Positions 32,690 through 44,862 of a DNA stretch of 64,000 bases are shown piece after piece. The position numbers and the translations under genes are program-made. The stretch's first letter is position 1; each line of letters opens with the position of its first letter. Under the pieces are notes generated by a model. It ran no database searches, was not told the DNA's origin, and saw nothing but the letters and a program-made list of their open reading frames with translations. Source of the stretch: Rosa chinensis (taxonomy: Eukaryota > Streptophyta > Magnoliopsida > Rosales > Rosaceae); contig NC_037090.1 of the NCBI RefSeq assembly GCF_002994745.2, positions 37,753,001-37,817,000 on the forward strand. The letters are read 5' to 3'.

Positions 32690-33878
32690 CTTTGCTTTAG
32701 CAAAAGGAGAAAAGCGCACTGCTAAAGGAACCTTGTGTTGAAGCGCCAGAGGTCCCGACGGTGACAATTGTTGTCAGTGAGACCAAGGGTACCGGGTTAC
32801 AGAAGAAATGGGGGCAAAACAACCCTGAAGAGGGTGGTGATGCCCTGGAGGACATGTAAATTTTGTTCTGCCAGCAGAAGAAGGCGAGGAAAGATGCACA
32901 AATGGTCACCGTTAACGCATCTGGGGGAACACCGTCGGGTGGCCTGGACTCCTTTGAGGCGTAGGCCAAGTTCTTGACTGATGATGAATTGGAGCTGCTG
33001 TTTCACAACTACGAGTGGCTCGGATTTTGTGGAATGGATGGGACAGCACGCCCCACTATCCTCCTATAGTCTCTGTTCAGCTTTGCCTTTAGTCACCTGA
33101 CGGTTGGTCTTAATAAGCTGTTCCTGGCAGCGTCGAGGCTATCGCTTGCTGAGCTCTAGCTGCGGGGTGAAGTTTAGGGTCTCCGGCAGGATTTGGCGGA
33201 GAAGAAGAAACAACTAGAGGATGCCGAGCACGGATTGGTGAAGGCGAAGGCAGACCTAATCGGCGTTAGGAGCAAGCTTGATGTCACCATTTCTCGACAT
33301 GTGGCACATAATTCTAAGGTGGCGGAGTTGGAGCAGGAGGTAACGCGCTTGAATGAGCAGCTGGCAACTAAGGGCAGTGCATTGACATAATGCAGTGAGA
33401 CGCTGCCGAGAAGGGTAAGGAGATCAAGTGGTTGCATAACAAAGTCACCCAGCTGGAGGAGGCCGAAAAACAGAAAATTGGCACCACTACAGTTAAGGTC
33501 TCTAAGAAATCCCAGGAGTACAGGGATTCGCTAAAGGTGGTTGCCAAGGCGGGCGGCCGGAGAATTTTTGGCTGACACCAAGGGCGTGATCGATTGGAGT
33601 GAAGTCGTTGCTCTGGCATCGTCCAGCGATCGTGAGGATCTGTCAGGTGAGGTTGGCGGTAATCCAAGTGTTGATCAGCGAGGTACTGGCTTAGTCATCT
33701 ATGAGTCTACTCGATGCACTGGTAGTGAGCCCCAACAAACGCCGCTCATACTAAGAAGGATGGGGCGATGTTTACACCAAGCCCAAATGCTCATAACCAG
33801 CTGTCCGATGACAATAGTTGCTCCGTAGTGCAACCTGGACAGACCGAAGGTGGTGGTGATGGTGACGCGAAAGAATGA
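32690..33878 (+). pseudogene. Decayed antisense extra ORF of the Tat element (coiled-coil half)
   Basis: Plus-strand translation, interrupted by several stops and at least one frameshift, gives KWGQNNPEEGGDALEDM, then FLTDDELELLFHNYEWLGF and a heptad-rich stretch DLAEKKKQLEDAEHGLVKAK at about 33190-33390 continuing to AELEQEVTRLNEQLATKG. Past a frameshift near 33390 it continues with FLADTKGVIDWSEVVALASS and ends near 33878. It lies downstream of pol and opposite in direction to it, the arrangement known for the additional ORF of Tat-lineage elements. It corresponds to the C-terminal half missing from the ORF at 1479. Confidence 0.65.
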
Positions 33879-34356
33879 TGAGTAATGTTGTTGAGCTGCT
33901 AGCTTGTTTTAATTTGCCATTTTCTCTCTCCTTTTTTTTTAAAAGCATTTGTAACTACTTTCAATAGCTTTTCGTTTGGGAGTCCCAACCTGGTTTAATA
34001 TGAAGTTATGCCTTTGTTAGTATTTATGATTTTTTTTCCAAGTGTTGGATTGTCGGTTGCAAATACTTGTTATCTTTACTAGCTATTACACTGCTAGAGT
34101 TCTTACCTAATTCTTTTACCTTTCAATGAAACATTAAAGGAATTAAAATTATTCAAAGTGCACGATGCAACGGAAGTGGTCTGCTGAACTTTGTTGGAGT
34201 TGCCAGTTGGCTGTTTGTGCATTTAAGTACAGTGATTTGAATAATTCCTCATTTCATTGATAGCTGACTGATCAGCGTTTACAAAAGAATGAGAGTACTT
34301 GTGGGGTAGCTTCTCTTAGCTAAATATTGCACAAAAATTTAGCTAAGTCAAGATCC

Positions 34357-37300
34357 TTATGGGTTGGCAGTAAGACTATTTGTAGTAACACCGAAGATTC
34401 GGTATTCCAAGGATGGGAGGATGTGACGCCTCCTTGTCCATAAGTAGAAAGTGTCAGGGCTGAGGACTTCTACTATTTGGTATGGGTCTTCCCAAGTGGG
34501 GCGAAGGGCAATTGGCCGTGGAATCACTTGTTTCATGACCCAGTCCCCTAGTTGAAGGTTTCTGGCCTTGACTTTGGAATTGTAGAAACGAGACACTATT
34601 TACTCGTCTTGCAAGTTGTGCAAGTGTACTTTGTGACGCTTTTCTTCGAGTAAATCCTTGTTAAGGCAGATGCCGTCGTCACTGGTTTTGGCATCGTAGC
34701 CCACAACCCTAGCGGTTGGTTGTGTGACTTCGATTGGGAAGACCGCCTCAGTGCCAAACATCATGCAAAACGGTGTTTCTCCATTGGCAAATGTTGGGGT
34801 TGTCCTGATGGCCCATAGGACCTCTGGGAGTTTTTCAACCCATAAGCCTTTCACGTCATCAAGCTTCTTCTTGAGCAGCAACTTCTTGATGATCTTGTTT
34901 GTCGCTTCAACTTGGCCGTTGATTTGGGGGTGCGCTACAGATTCATAGGGCATCTTGGTGCCTAGCTTAGCAGTGAAAATAATGACCTCCTTGTTGTTAA
35001 ATTGTGCCCCGTTGTCTATGATAATGGTGTGGGGTAAGCCGTAGTGGAATTAAATGTTCTTCCAAAGGAAATGGGTTACCTTGGCCGTTGTGATCGCCAT
35101 TAGCAGTTCAGCCTCTATCTACTTGCTATTGTAGTTAATGGCGACGATGATGTATTTAAATTATTCTTTGGAGGTTGGGAGCTTGCCAACAAGGTCTAGG
35201 CCCCAAGTTGAGTGAATCCAAGGGCTAATGATGATTGAAAGGGGCTCCGTTGGTGCATGTGGGAGATTAGCATATTGTTAGCACTTATGGCATGACTTAG
35301 AGACTTCTTTAGCTTCATCGCCGAGCGTGGACCAAAAGTACCCTTGACGCATGGTTCGATTTGCCAAGGATTGTGCACTTGAATGATTTCCACACTCCCC
35401 TGCATAGATCCTTGCCAGCACCACCTTCCCTTCTTCTAGTGTTAAGCATATGAGATTTGTATGAGTAAAGCCTTGGCGATAAAGTTTACCATTTTGGACG
35501 TTGTAGCGGGTTGCTCTTCCCTTGAGCTGCCGTGTTTCGACCTTGTTAGTTGGCAGCGTTCCATTATGCTTGCACTCCATTATTCCTTCCATCCAACTGG
35601 GATTGAGCTCTATGTTGAATATCTTCGCTAGGATTTTAGTGATGCTTGGTTTGTTAAGTCATTCGACCCTTATGTCCATTGGACTTTGATGAGGTTGAGT
35701 GGTTGCTAACCTTGCCAAAGAATCTGCCTTGGCGTTCTTTTCTCTAGGGATCTGTGTGATGGAGTGAAATTTAAATTTTCCGATGAGGGTTTTTACATAC
35801 CCTAAGTATGCCATCAATTGTCTGTCCTTGGCCTGAAAACTGTCGTTGACTTGGTTGACGACAAGTTGGGAGTCGCTGAAAATGTTGAGCGATGAGTGCC
35901 TCATACTCCGCCATGTTATTTGAAGCTTTAAAGTTGAATTTTAGGGCGTACTCCACGTTCAATCCCTTTGGCACTGTTAGGATTATTCCGGCGCCACAGG
36001 CCTTGGCGCAAGTTGAGTGGTCGACATGGATGTCTCATTCTGACTTTTGACTGGTGGGGATCCTGTCGGTTTAGGTTATGACGGTATTCGCTGTTGGCAT
36101 TCCGGAAGTAGGCTTTGCCAGGCGCTCAGTGAGTTTAGCAATGAAATCCACCACTGCCTACCCCTTCATGGCCATTCGAGGTTTGTACTCGATGTCAAAT
36201 TCACTAAGCTTGATTGCCCATTTGGTTAGGCGGTCGGAGTGCTTAAGGCTTTGCATGACTTGCCTCAACAGTTGATTTGTCATGACATGGATGGTGTGAG
36301 CTTAGAAGTACTGGCGGAGGTGCCTAGCAGTAATGATGAGTGCTAGGACAAGTTGCACGAGGGGGTGTATCGTGTTTTTGTTGCAATCATATCCCTGCTG
36401 GCATAAAAGACTAGGAGATTTTCCTGTCCTTCCCTCCATACAATAGCACAGCGGACCGCTAGGTATATGTATAATGTTTCGCCTTGTATCGATACAGAGA
36501 GAAGTGGGATTGCCGCTAACATTCCTTTAGGCTCTTCATGGCCTTGAAGAATTGGAAACATCTATCAGTAAGTTTTGAAATGAAGTGAGATAGTGCTATT
36601 AACTTGCCTTGGAGGCTTTGAACATGAACCTTCTCCTCAGGGGACTTCATGTTAAGGATCACATGTACCTTGTCGGGGTTTGCCTTTATGTCGCGTTCGC
36701 TGACGATGTAGCCCAGAAATTTGCTCGCGGTGATGCCAAAGAAGCATTTCTCTGGGTTGAAGTGCATACCGTAGAGGATGGCGAATATAATGCGAAGGTT
36801 AGCTACATGCCCGCCATCCTTAATGCTTTTGACGAGCATGTCATCCATGTATACCTCTATGATCTTGCCGAGGTGCTCCGCAAATATGGCGTTCATCAAC
36901 CGCTAATATGTAGCGCCCGCATTCTTGAGGCCAACGGGCATGACATTGTAGCAGTATAAGCCTTTGTTGGTTGTGAAAGTGGTGCATTCTTGGTCACCGA
37001 GGTGCATTTTGATTTGGTTGTAGCTGGAGAATACATCCATCATACTAAGCAATTAGTGTCCCGCTGTGGCGTTGACCAGTTGGTCGATATGCGGTAGCGG
37101 GAAACTGCCTTGGGGCATGCCTTATTTAGACCCTTGAAGTCTACACACATTCATCATTTACTGTTGAGTTTTCTTACCATTACTAGGTTAGAGATCCATT
37201 AGGGATAATTGACTTGGCGGATGAACCCTATACCTTGTAGTTTTATCACCTCTTTCCTGATTAGAAGATACCTCTCCTCGTCAAAGGCTCTCTTTTTCTG

Positions 37301-38600
37301 TTTGATGGGTAGAAGGATGGTTAAATGCTCAGCTTATGCTTGATGATATCAAGGGAGATGCTAGGCATATCCACGTAAGACCATGCAAATACAGCAGCGT
37401 TCTCCCGTAAGAATTGTGTGAGCTCCACCGCTATCTTAGGGGAGAGTTGGGTACCAATGTGCACTGTTCTCTCTGGATGCTCGTCAGAGATGCTAACAAC
37501 CCGTAGGGATGTCTCCGAGTTGAATGGTTCCTTTTTGACATATTTCTCTTCATCGTCTCTGGGATCGTCGATCTTATCCATCAGCAACGGTTGACTTCCT
37601 ACCGTTAGGATCTCATGATGGCACATCGATTGTGTCACAGTTGTTGAGTAACAATATCGTGCGAGTTGCTGGCTTCCTCTTATGCAACTGGTTCAGTTGG
37701 GGGTAGGAAACTTCATGAGTAGCATGTATCTGGCGATAATACATTTCAACTTATGGAGAGCTGGGCAGCCAATGATGGTGTTGTAGGAACTTAGGCAGTC
37801 GACAATGATGAACTCAGTGTGTATCTCCACTGTGCATGGGCTAGTTCCCATGGACAGACGCATGTAATCTTAATCTAACGGTTGTGTAAAGTAGCCAGAA
37901 AAGCTGATAGCGGTTCATGGTCTTACAAGAGTTTTATGTTGCACTCAAGTTGATTGTAACAACCGTTGAAGATGACATTAATGGCGGATCCGCTGTCAAC
38001 CAGCGCTCTTCCCACTGACCACTTGTCAAGTATTGCGTCGATTAAGAATGGGTCGTCGTGTGGGAGGTGCACACCTCGCTCTTTCTCCTCGCAAAATGTT
38101 ATGGGTTCCTAGCAGGATTTTAGTAGTTTAGCGGATCTCTCATAGTGGATTTTGTAGATTTCCTTTGGGTGGTTGGCAAGTAGATAGTGCTTTCTTGCCC
38201 TGTGTAAGATATTGTTGATGGGGGCGGCGCTGCGATTGTATTGATATGGCGCATTGGCTCAATGTTGGCAACTACTGGTGCTGGTTAGCGGACCTTGAAT
38301 TGTTCCAGCTTGTCATCACGGTAGAGTGTCTCAATTGAAGTCTTTAGGGCATTGCAACTGTTGGTGTTGTGACCACTATCCTCGTGGTACTTTCACCACT
38401 TACTAGTGTTTCTTGGTTTTCCTACCCTTGGGAACTTTCGCAGCTGTGACGGAGGGATCTGGTCTTTGCACTGATCATAAATTTCTTCATAAGAAGTGGT
38501 GAGTACCATGAATACTGCATATCGCTGGGAGGATGCCGCCTGCTTGTTGTTGCAGTTATCATTATGGAAAGACCGACCGATTACTCTTGTTGTGATATTG
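34357..38600 (-). pseudogene. Tat-lineage gypsy Pol pseudogene
   Basis: Pieces in successive frames on the minus strand, from high to low coordinate: a linker before reverse transcriptase (HIGTQLSPKIAVELTQFLRE, near 37400); reverse transcriptase with IIEVYMDDMLVKS (near 36850); RNase H relics; an additional RNase H-like piece EYALKFNFKASNNMAEYEAL (near 35920) and FSDSQLVVNQVNDSFQAKDR (near 35850); integrase (SAQSLANRTMRQGYFWSTLG near 35340; ESVAHPQINGQVEATNKIIK near 34930); and a C-terminal segment ending near 34357. Many stops and frameshifts. The NNMAEYEAL RNase H after the first one is the Tat hallmark dual RNase H. The protease region (about 37640-38600) is too decayed to align by eye. 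Confidence 0.85.
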
Positions 38601-38654
38601 CTGATCTTTCTACCGTTTATCTGATAGTTGCCCTGCTACCAATCTCTTTTCTTG

Positions 38655-40042
38655 TCATTCAAGGGCATAGCGGAAGATTTGTTGGCAGTTTCTTACTGAA
38701 AGGAGGAAGGCTGAGTTGTTTTGGCAGGGGTTTTGTAGTGGTGGTGGCTCCTCACCATATGTAATGTACTCTGCCTGTGCGTGGAGAACCACCTCACCCA
38801 TAACGTGGTTATATGCCGCGTTTGGGCAGTGGTAATTGAGATGGTACATGAATGGTCCCTTTAAGAGCCCTTTTTTGAAAGCTGCTAGCGCTATTGTCTT
38901 GTCAAGGTCGCGACATCGAGATGCAGAGGCCTTCCATCTTGTGACGAGTGTCTTTAATGATTCCTTAGTGCCCTGTTTGACGTTGAACAGCTGGCTGCTA
39001 TTGTGATATCCCGCTGCTAAGAGGATGAACCGAGACAAGAAAGCGTTTGACAATGCGTAGAACAAATTGATGGATCTGGATAGGCACTCGAAGAACCAAC
39101 TCATTACCTTGCTATCCAGCGTTTCACTGAATAGGTGACATAAGGTGGCATCATCGAACCCCTTGTTATTATTTACCTTCTTGAACGTGTCCATGTGGAC
39201 AAATGGGTCTGTGAGGCCGTTGTATTGAGCAATTTTGGGTGTTTTTTCATACACTGGCCTGACGGCTTGCAAGATTCTAGCAGTAAATGGACCTAGCTTT
39301 GTTGCGAAAAGTGGATTTTGGATTGGAGCTGGGGCGCCTGCCTCCGCCTTCACCAATCTCTCTTCCAGCTGCTACATTTTTTTCAAGATCAAGGCGGTGG
39401 CGTCGAGTCTTGTTTGTGAATTTCGTGGGACCTAGTTTAGGAGTTGCCTGGGAGCTGGCGGACTTCCCACTATTCTTATCAGTCCCGTGCTGCAGTTGGC
39501 CCGCGATTGCGACTCTACTTTCTGTTGCAACATTAATCGTGGCGAAGGTGGTGGGCCCAATCCAGCCAGCTCAGGTGGGTTCAGCAGTAAGTCTATCTGT
39601 ATTACTAGCGGTGGCCTCATCCTTATTTCAGTGTTTAGACTGGATCTCGTACTTTGTGAGTTCTCTCTTCGCTCCGGGGTGACATTTGCTTCTATCGCCT
39701 TCTTTAGGTCATCGAATTTGGACAGCAGTGTGGCCAATTGTTCTGGGCTTCAACCTTTTCTCTTCTTTCTTGCTCTCATTTTCTACTTGCCTTGTGGAGA
39801 CCCGCTAGTGCTAGCTCTAGCTTAGCAGCGAGGTCTTGTCCTTGCGGTTGATGGCTACTGCCAGGCTTATTTTCCACCCCTGATTGGGTATGCAGACCTA
39901 TAGGGGTATCCTGAGGTTCAACGGTGGGGTTTACCGGAGTGTTGAAGAATGTACGGTTAATGGTAACCACAGGGTTAGTGGGTTGGGGATAGATGGATTG
40001 GTCCACTTGCCCATCGACAATTTCCCCGCTATCGTTAGTCAT
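38655..40042 (-). pseudogene. Tat-lineage Gag pseudogene
   Basis: Minus-strand pieces: MTNDSGEIVDGQVDQSIYPQ at the start (ATG at 40042), stop near 39776, a second piece MATLLSKFDDLKKAIEANVT (39737), and a capsid piece of 233 residues ending at 38655 with KIAQYNGLTDPFVHMDTF, FSETLDSKVMSWFFECL and SLKTLVTRWKASASRCRDLD. The capsid segment is retrotransposon Gag of Tat type. At least two stops interrupt the frame. Confidence 0.85.
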
Positions 40043-40078
40043 TATGGATTATGGTAGGATGACTTGTTGCTTAAGGAT

Positions 40079-40096
40079 TCCCACATACGGCGTCAA
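40079..40096 (-). promoter_or_regulatory. Degenerate primer-binding site of the Tat element
   Basis: Directly after the 5' LTR end, the minus strand reads TTGACGCCGTATGTGGGAA, a mutated relative of the TGGCGCCGTCTGTGGGAA-type site that follows Tat and other gypsy 5' LTRs. It fixes the element's direction as minus. Confidence 0.7.
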
Positions 40097-40637
40097 TGTT
40101 AATGTCTAAGATACAACGGTAGCTAAATCTTGTTAGCGTTGATCTAAGTCTGGACCGCTACTGAAGAAGTCGTAGCGGTAGCGTCACCTATCAAATAAAA
40201 TACAAAGGGCGTCAGAGGGAGACCACGGTTGGCAGTCTTCTCTACTTCGATGCCTAAGTTAGTCAATGTATTTATGTTGACAGAATAACATTAGGTAAGT
40301 AATAAATGAGTAGTCAATGAGGAGAGAGGAGTGAACCTTTTATAGGTGAGGAAGAGACTGATCTCTTCCTTAATTTCAATGTGCGACTGATGTGCTTCAG
40401 TTCCCAGCTTTTGATACTTCAGCAAAGTGATCTTGGCGCGGCGCGTGACAGCGCGTCATTGGTAATCTCAGGGTAAGCTGGAGCTCAGGTGATAGCCTGC
40501 TTGGCGGCATTTTCGTAGATCACACCCTTGATGGTTGTTGGTGCCACTGGCGGCAGTATGAGCGTGACTCATTATAGCTAATTATGCTTAGGCAAATGCT
40601 CATGTAAGTACAATCACCAACTTCATTCCCGACATCA
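40097..40637 (-). mobile_element. Tat-lineage 5' LTR
   Basis: 541 bp, reading on the minus strand from TGATGTCGGGAATG to ACATTAACA. It is homologous to 3346-3871, including the shared CACCTATAAAAGG promoter and TGACTAACTTAGGCATCG. It is followed on the inside by a primer site and the gag start. No partner LTR was found at the low-coordinate end, so the element is truncated there. Confidence 0.8.
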
Positions 40638-40688
40638 ATCAAACACAACGATTAAAGAATTGTAGATGAAGACAATATATATATATAC

Positions 40689-41086
40689 AGATCATATCCA
40701 GAACGGAGCTCCACTTTGAAATTAATGTGTGAAGTTCGATTTTTGGGTCACTTTTTGGTCGCATATTCACATCTCGACCGTTTAGTTTTTACGTGCTAAT
40801 GTATAGATCATCTCTGCAAATTTGCAGCCAAAATGATGATCGTTAAGGCGTTGATAACTGCCTTAAAGCTAGTACGGTTCAGGTTGACAGATTCAGTCTG
40901 TCCATTGGTTTAAGTGAGTTAGATACCTTAACGATCATCAATTTCGCTAAAAATTTGCAGAGATGATCTATACACTAGTACCTAAAAACTGAAGGGTCGA
41001 GATGTGAATATGCGATCGAAAAGTGACTAAAAACTCGAACTTCACATGTTAATTTCAAAGCGGAGCTCCACTTTGGATATGATTTG
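40689..41086. mobile_element. Foldback MITE, about 0.4 kb
   Basis: Near-perfect inverted repeat. The left end AGATCATATCCAGAACGGAG pairs with the inverse of CTTTGGATATGATTT at the right, and pairing continues through GAAGTTCGATTTTTGGGTCA, CACATCTCGACC and GATCATCTCTGCAAATTTGC. The loop is about 120 bp. Both flanks are AT dinucleotide tracts, so a target duplication cannot be called. It lies about 50 bp outside the Tat LTR. Confidence 0.75.
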
Positions 41087-42640
41087 TGTATATAAATATA
41101 TATAACGGACAAACCCCCAAACTGTAGACAGTGTGAAACCTTAAAATAATTTCCACTTTCTTGACTAAATTGATTCCCCTCCATTTCACTAATAATACAG
41201 TATAAAGAAGACAAAAGCAAAGCTTTTAGAAGGGGGGCCATTTTGTTTACTTGAATATCTAGGTGGCATCCCATTGACCCAAAAATATCTCCCATAGATA
41301 GGTTCCCCCATGGGTTCTAGCACGACCGAACCTTCTGCTATCTTCTGTGCGATTCTGTTCAACCTGTGAGAGAATCAAATCTCTCTGAGTGCAGATAAGA
41401 TCTAAGAGATGGGAAGAGATTCCTTTTCTAAACTTTGTAAGAGTAGTAAGAGATTTTGACTAACCCAATTTGGGGAAGGAGGGAAAATGTTTTAGGGTTG
41501 ACGACTGGCAGTGAAAGGACAGATTTGCTCTTGAAAAGTTAACCTCATTAACGGCAAAGTGGATCTTAGGTATGTGTCTTGGGTCGGGGTGAAAAATCAA
41601 GATACCAATATCTTTTTTGAACTTGAGGTATGAAAGTTGTTACTGGCTCATAGATCAGGCACTGTTTGTGATTTTTTCCCATTATTTAAATGCAAACTTG
41701 TGCCTTTATTCAAGATTCAAACATAACCTAAAGAACACATCGGAAGGAAAACAGTGGGAAAATGTGGTACGCAAAATTCATGAAGCAACGGAAATTAGAT
41801 ATCCACTCATTTGCTCATAAAGTTGCTCCATTTGTTGAGCTTGTTGCAGAACATCTGTAGACATAAGGTTATTTAGTGCAGATTTTAATCCAAGTTTCAG
41901 TTGCCTGAACTGCATCTAGAACGCTATTAAGCTCTACCTGCTAATAGCAAGCAAAGCAATAGATCAACTGTAAGCAACTTTATATACTTGATGGTTTCTA
42001 GCTAAATACATATTAGTGGAGCTAGGATAAAGAGAACACACAGAGCCAATATTTTGATGACCTGAAGGGTATGTGTCTCATCGTCCAAGAGTTGTTCAGA
42101 GTAACTACAGGTTTTGAGGATATGCATCAGAGGAACTTATATAGCACTAGATGCCAATCATCCCCTGCAAATATTTTTTTTTTCTTTGGTTACGTGGATG
42201 TCTTAAAAAAGACCTGAATCCCCGGCAAATATTTGAAAAAGTTGAGGAATATAACATTCCTACTTAACTTGTTAATGTATACCCAATAATACAGGCAAGC
42301 AAAAATTGGCTTAAGAAAAAAAAAAAGCTTAAGAAAGAAAAAAAAACAAAAACAAAAACAAAAAATCCAGCAGAATGAGGGTGAAAAGCAGGGTTTGTGT
42401 TTTAGAGTTCTTAGGCTTATGGGGACAGACTATAGTAGTATAGTATAAACGGACATATTGATATAACATTGGAGAGCATCATACCACACCGTGCTATAGT
42501 ACCAGCATTAGTGATCGGCCCTCATGCTGAGCCACCCCTTTGACTTTGATCACCACTAATGCAGTAATGCTATTTTTGATAACATCAATTTGTTCTTGGA
42601 AACCTTTAATAAAAGCTTAACCTGCATAAAATGATTTTTT
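41087..42640. other. Intergenic, no gene recognised
   Basis: AT-rich sequence, A-rich runs near 42310-42370. The 106-residue frame at 40975-41295 straddles the MITE, and the 67-residue frame at 41617-41820 has no recognisable motif. Neither is annotated as a gene. Confidence 0.4.
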
Positions 42641-42649
42641 TTTTTTTGG

Positions 42650-43258
42650 TTTTTTTGAATGAAAGGGGTGCTTAGTCCAGTCAAGCTGGGACACCCATGT
42701 TTTTACTCATAAAATGAGTGAATGGATAGGAGTGAGCACAACAGTAAACCATACAGCTTGATTGACAAAAATACAAAAATATAGTTCTGATGCAGGACCA
42801 ATACGTAAACTGTATAACTAACGATGCTGTATAGATAATCTGCAGTAGACTAAGAAAATAGTTTCTATTGGAATCACACCAGTAGGTTATAGGAGTGTGT
42901 TGAGTCACTCAACCAAGGATAGCAAACGCGCTCAATTTTATTAATCTCAATATGAAAATAAAAGACTACAAAAGCCTCAATATATAGTGAGGCTAAACAA
43001 CCCTTGAATAACTGGGACCAAGTAATCCTAACATCCATAGGCTTAAGAAGATTCCCTAAAAATATCTCCTAACAATAAAACTTTCCAAAACTTTCCAAAT
43101 ACTTGCTGACCCCAAATTAGTCAAGTTCCTATGTAGACACATCATCGCCTAGTGAGTGCCAGATCAAGGCTTGACCCTTGGAACCTTCTTTGCCACATCT
43201 CTTATAGACTTTCAATGGCCTCTGCCATGTAGATTCTCCATCAAAGTTCACCTACAAA
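42650..43258 (-). mobile_element. Possible solo copia LTR
   Basis: On the minus strand a candidate start TGTAGGTGAACTTTG near 43258 is followed by LTR-like sequence with a promoter CACTATATATTGAGGC near 42975-42990 and a transcript-start-like GCTTTTGTAGTCTTTTA. No primer site or coding region adjoins it, and its right boundary is uncertain. The call rests on promoter style and length only. Confidence 0.3.
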
Positions 43259-43376
43259 AATAAAACAACAACAAACTAAGGTCCACAAAATATATATGAA
43301 TAGAAAGATAGATCCATCCATTTGTTAATAATAAATATATGCAATAGAACTGAAAGTAATTAAACAGATATAAGAA

Positions 43377-44226
43377 AATTCATTTAGATTCATTTAGGAG
43401 AAGATTGTGAAGTCTACAACTAAAAAAACCTAAAAACCCTAGGAGAGATTTTCTCTCTCACCCTAGCCCTCTACGGCGCCCTTGCCTCCTCTTCTCCTAG
43501 CTTTCTTCTCTACGTCTCTCACCCTCAACCCTCACTCAGCCACATGGCCTCCATTGATGCTATCACCGCTAGCTGTGCTGCCTCCCTTGCACTTGCAGAG
43601 GGAGATAGTGCTCCTGATCTGGGGAGAATTGGTGGCGGCCCTGTTCGTCGGTCTTCCAAATCTTTTCTGATTGGGAAGCCTCTGACCTGCCAACCGGTCA
43701 ACCTTATGGCCTTCAAGGCTCACCTCCTTTGTACCTGGATGGATGTCACTCTGGTGATGTTGAAGAAGAAGTCGGGCAAGCTACTTGGGAGTAGGAACAA
43801 GAATCATTGCCCTAGCAAGAAGTCGAATGTCGCTGCTTTACGACTCTCTTACCCTGCAGTTACTGGTATTGAGCCCAGCCCTAGCGACAAAGGCAGGGGA
43901 AAACTTTAGGCTTTTCCAGGTTTCCTTGCCTAATACTAGAAGTTGAGTCTTCTACTACTTTCATCTTAGTTTCTCTAATTGTACACCAATTGCGGCCTCT
44001 AGGCGGTTAGATTACTACTTCATGGGAAGTTGGTAGGGAGGATTTTCTTTCTTGTGGTTAGGCTCAATAAGTGAGCGAATGTGTTAACAGTGAGGGTCAC
44101 ATGTCCTTTGTCTGGTAGCTTATACCATTTATGATTTTGGTGTAAGACAACATTTGATATACGTGCCTTCTGGCCATGAATAATTGAATGAAGTTGTCTA
44201 TTTTCTCAAAAAAAAAAAAAAAAAAA
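43377..44226 (+). mobile_element. Internally deleted LINE (L1-type) with poly(A) and 13-bp target duplication
   Basis: The insert is flanked by ACAGATATAAGAA at 43364-43376 and again at 44227-44239, and ends in a run of about 20 A just before the right copy. Long target duplications and a 3' poly(A) are diagnostic of target-primed reverse transcription. A pyrimidine-rich leader is followed by ORF1 sequence and a 3' UTR (to GTCTATTTTCTC). No endonuclease or reverse transcriptase is present, so it is a non-autonomous deletion derivative, moved in trans. Confidence 0.85.
43544..43909 (+). CDS. LINE ORF1 remnant, 121 residues
   Basis: The start MASIDAITASCAASLALAEG and then FLIGKPLTCQPVNLMAFKAH with LLCTW match the style of the N-terminus of plant L1 ORF1 proteins (the RNA-binding DUF4283 region, usually GKxLTxRPVNxxAFKxTM...W). 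After about residue 68 the sequence jumps to a basic tail rich in KKKSGK and ending SPSDKGRGKL, as in the C-terminus of ORF1. The central RNA-binding domain and zinc knuckle are missing, so this is an in-frame deletion product. It probably has no function. Confidence 0.6.
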   Translation: MASIDAITASCAASLALAEGDSAPDLGRIGGGPVRRSSKSFLIGKPLTCQPVNLMAFKAHLLCTWMDVTLVMLKKKSGKLLGSRNKNHCPSKKSNVAALRLSYPAVTGIEPSPSDKGRGKL

Positions 44227-44239
44227 ACAGATATAAGAA

Positions 44240-44854
44240 TAATGAAACAATATTAACAGCATACACAAATGAACACACTTTGAAAGAAAAGTGAACAGCA
44301 TGTGAATGCAAGATCACACCCACAACACTGATAATTAGAAAAATCACACTTTATAATAATTCTCGGTAGCATTGTCTATTGAAACTATTCTTGTCTGCAG
44401 TAACAATTAGTAGACCGAGATTCCTCCAGTTATTATCCACAGAATATCCCATGAGGCCATGATGTTGTAAAGACTGAATTTTTTTCTGGTTAACTTATTT
44501 ATCAACTCAAGCTATTATAGCGATGGATTAATTTGATAAATATCTGCACAACACTGTAAATATCCTTTAGCCTATTAGTAAATATTCATATTCCATAATT
44601 CAGTTATCATCAAAGCATTCTAACACTCACATTGAAGAACTTTAGTGTAAGAAAGCAACTTTAACACTACTTGTCTAAAAACAAAAGATTTTAAACGATC
44701 TAACAACCTGCGCCCTTTTTCCTTTTCTTTTTTAAGAAAAGAAGAAATTCCATTAATCTAAAAGATTACAATGGTGGGATAACTCCGTAAGATCCAAACT
44801 ACTCCAATTAGAGAACAATACCTACTCATACCCCTAATGTAGAACCTGGGTACA
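44240..44854. other. Intergenic, no gene recognised
   Basis: AT-rich with no frame or repeat that I can support. Confidence 0.4.
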
Positions 44855-44862
44855 TATGCCAT

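Noticed and set aside
41617..41820. 67-residue plus-strand frame
   Set aside because: No family resemblance or upstream signals; isolated in AT-rich intergenic DNA.
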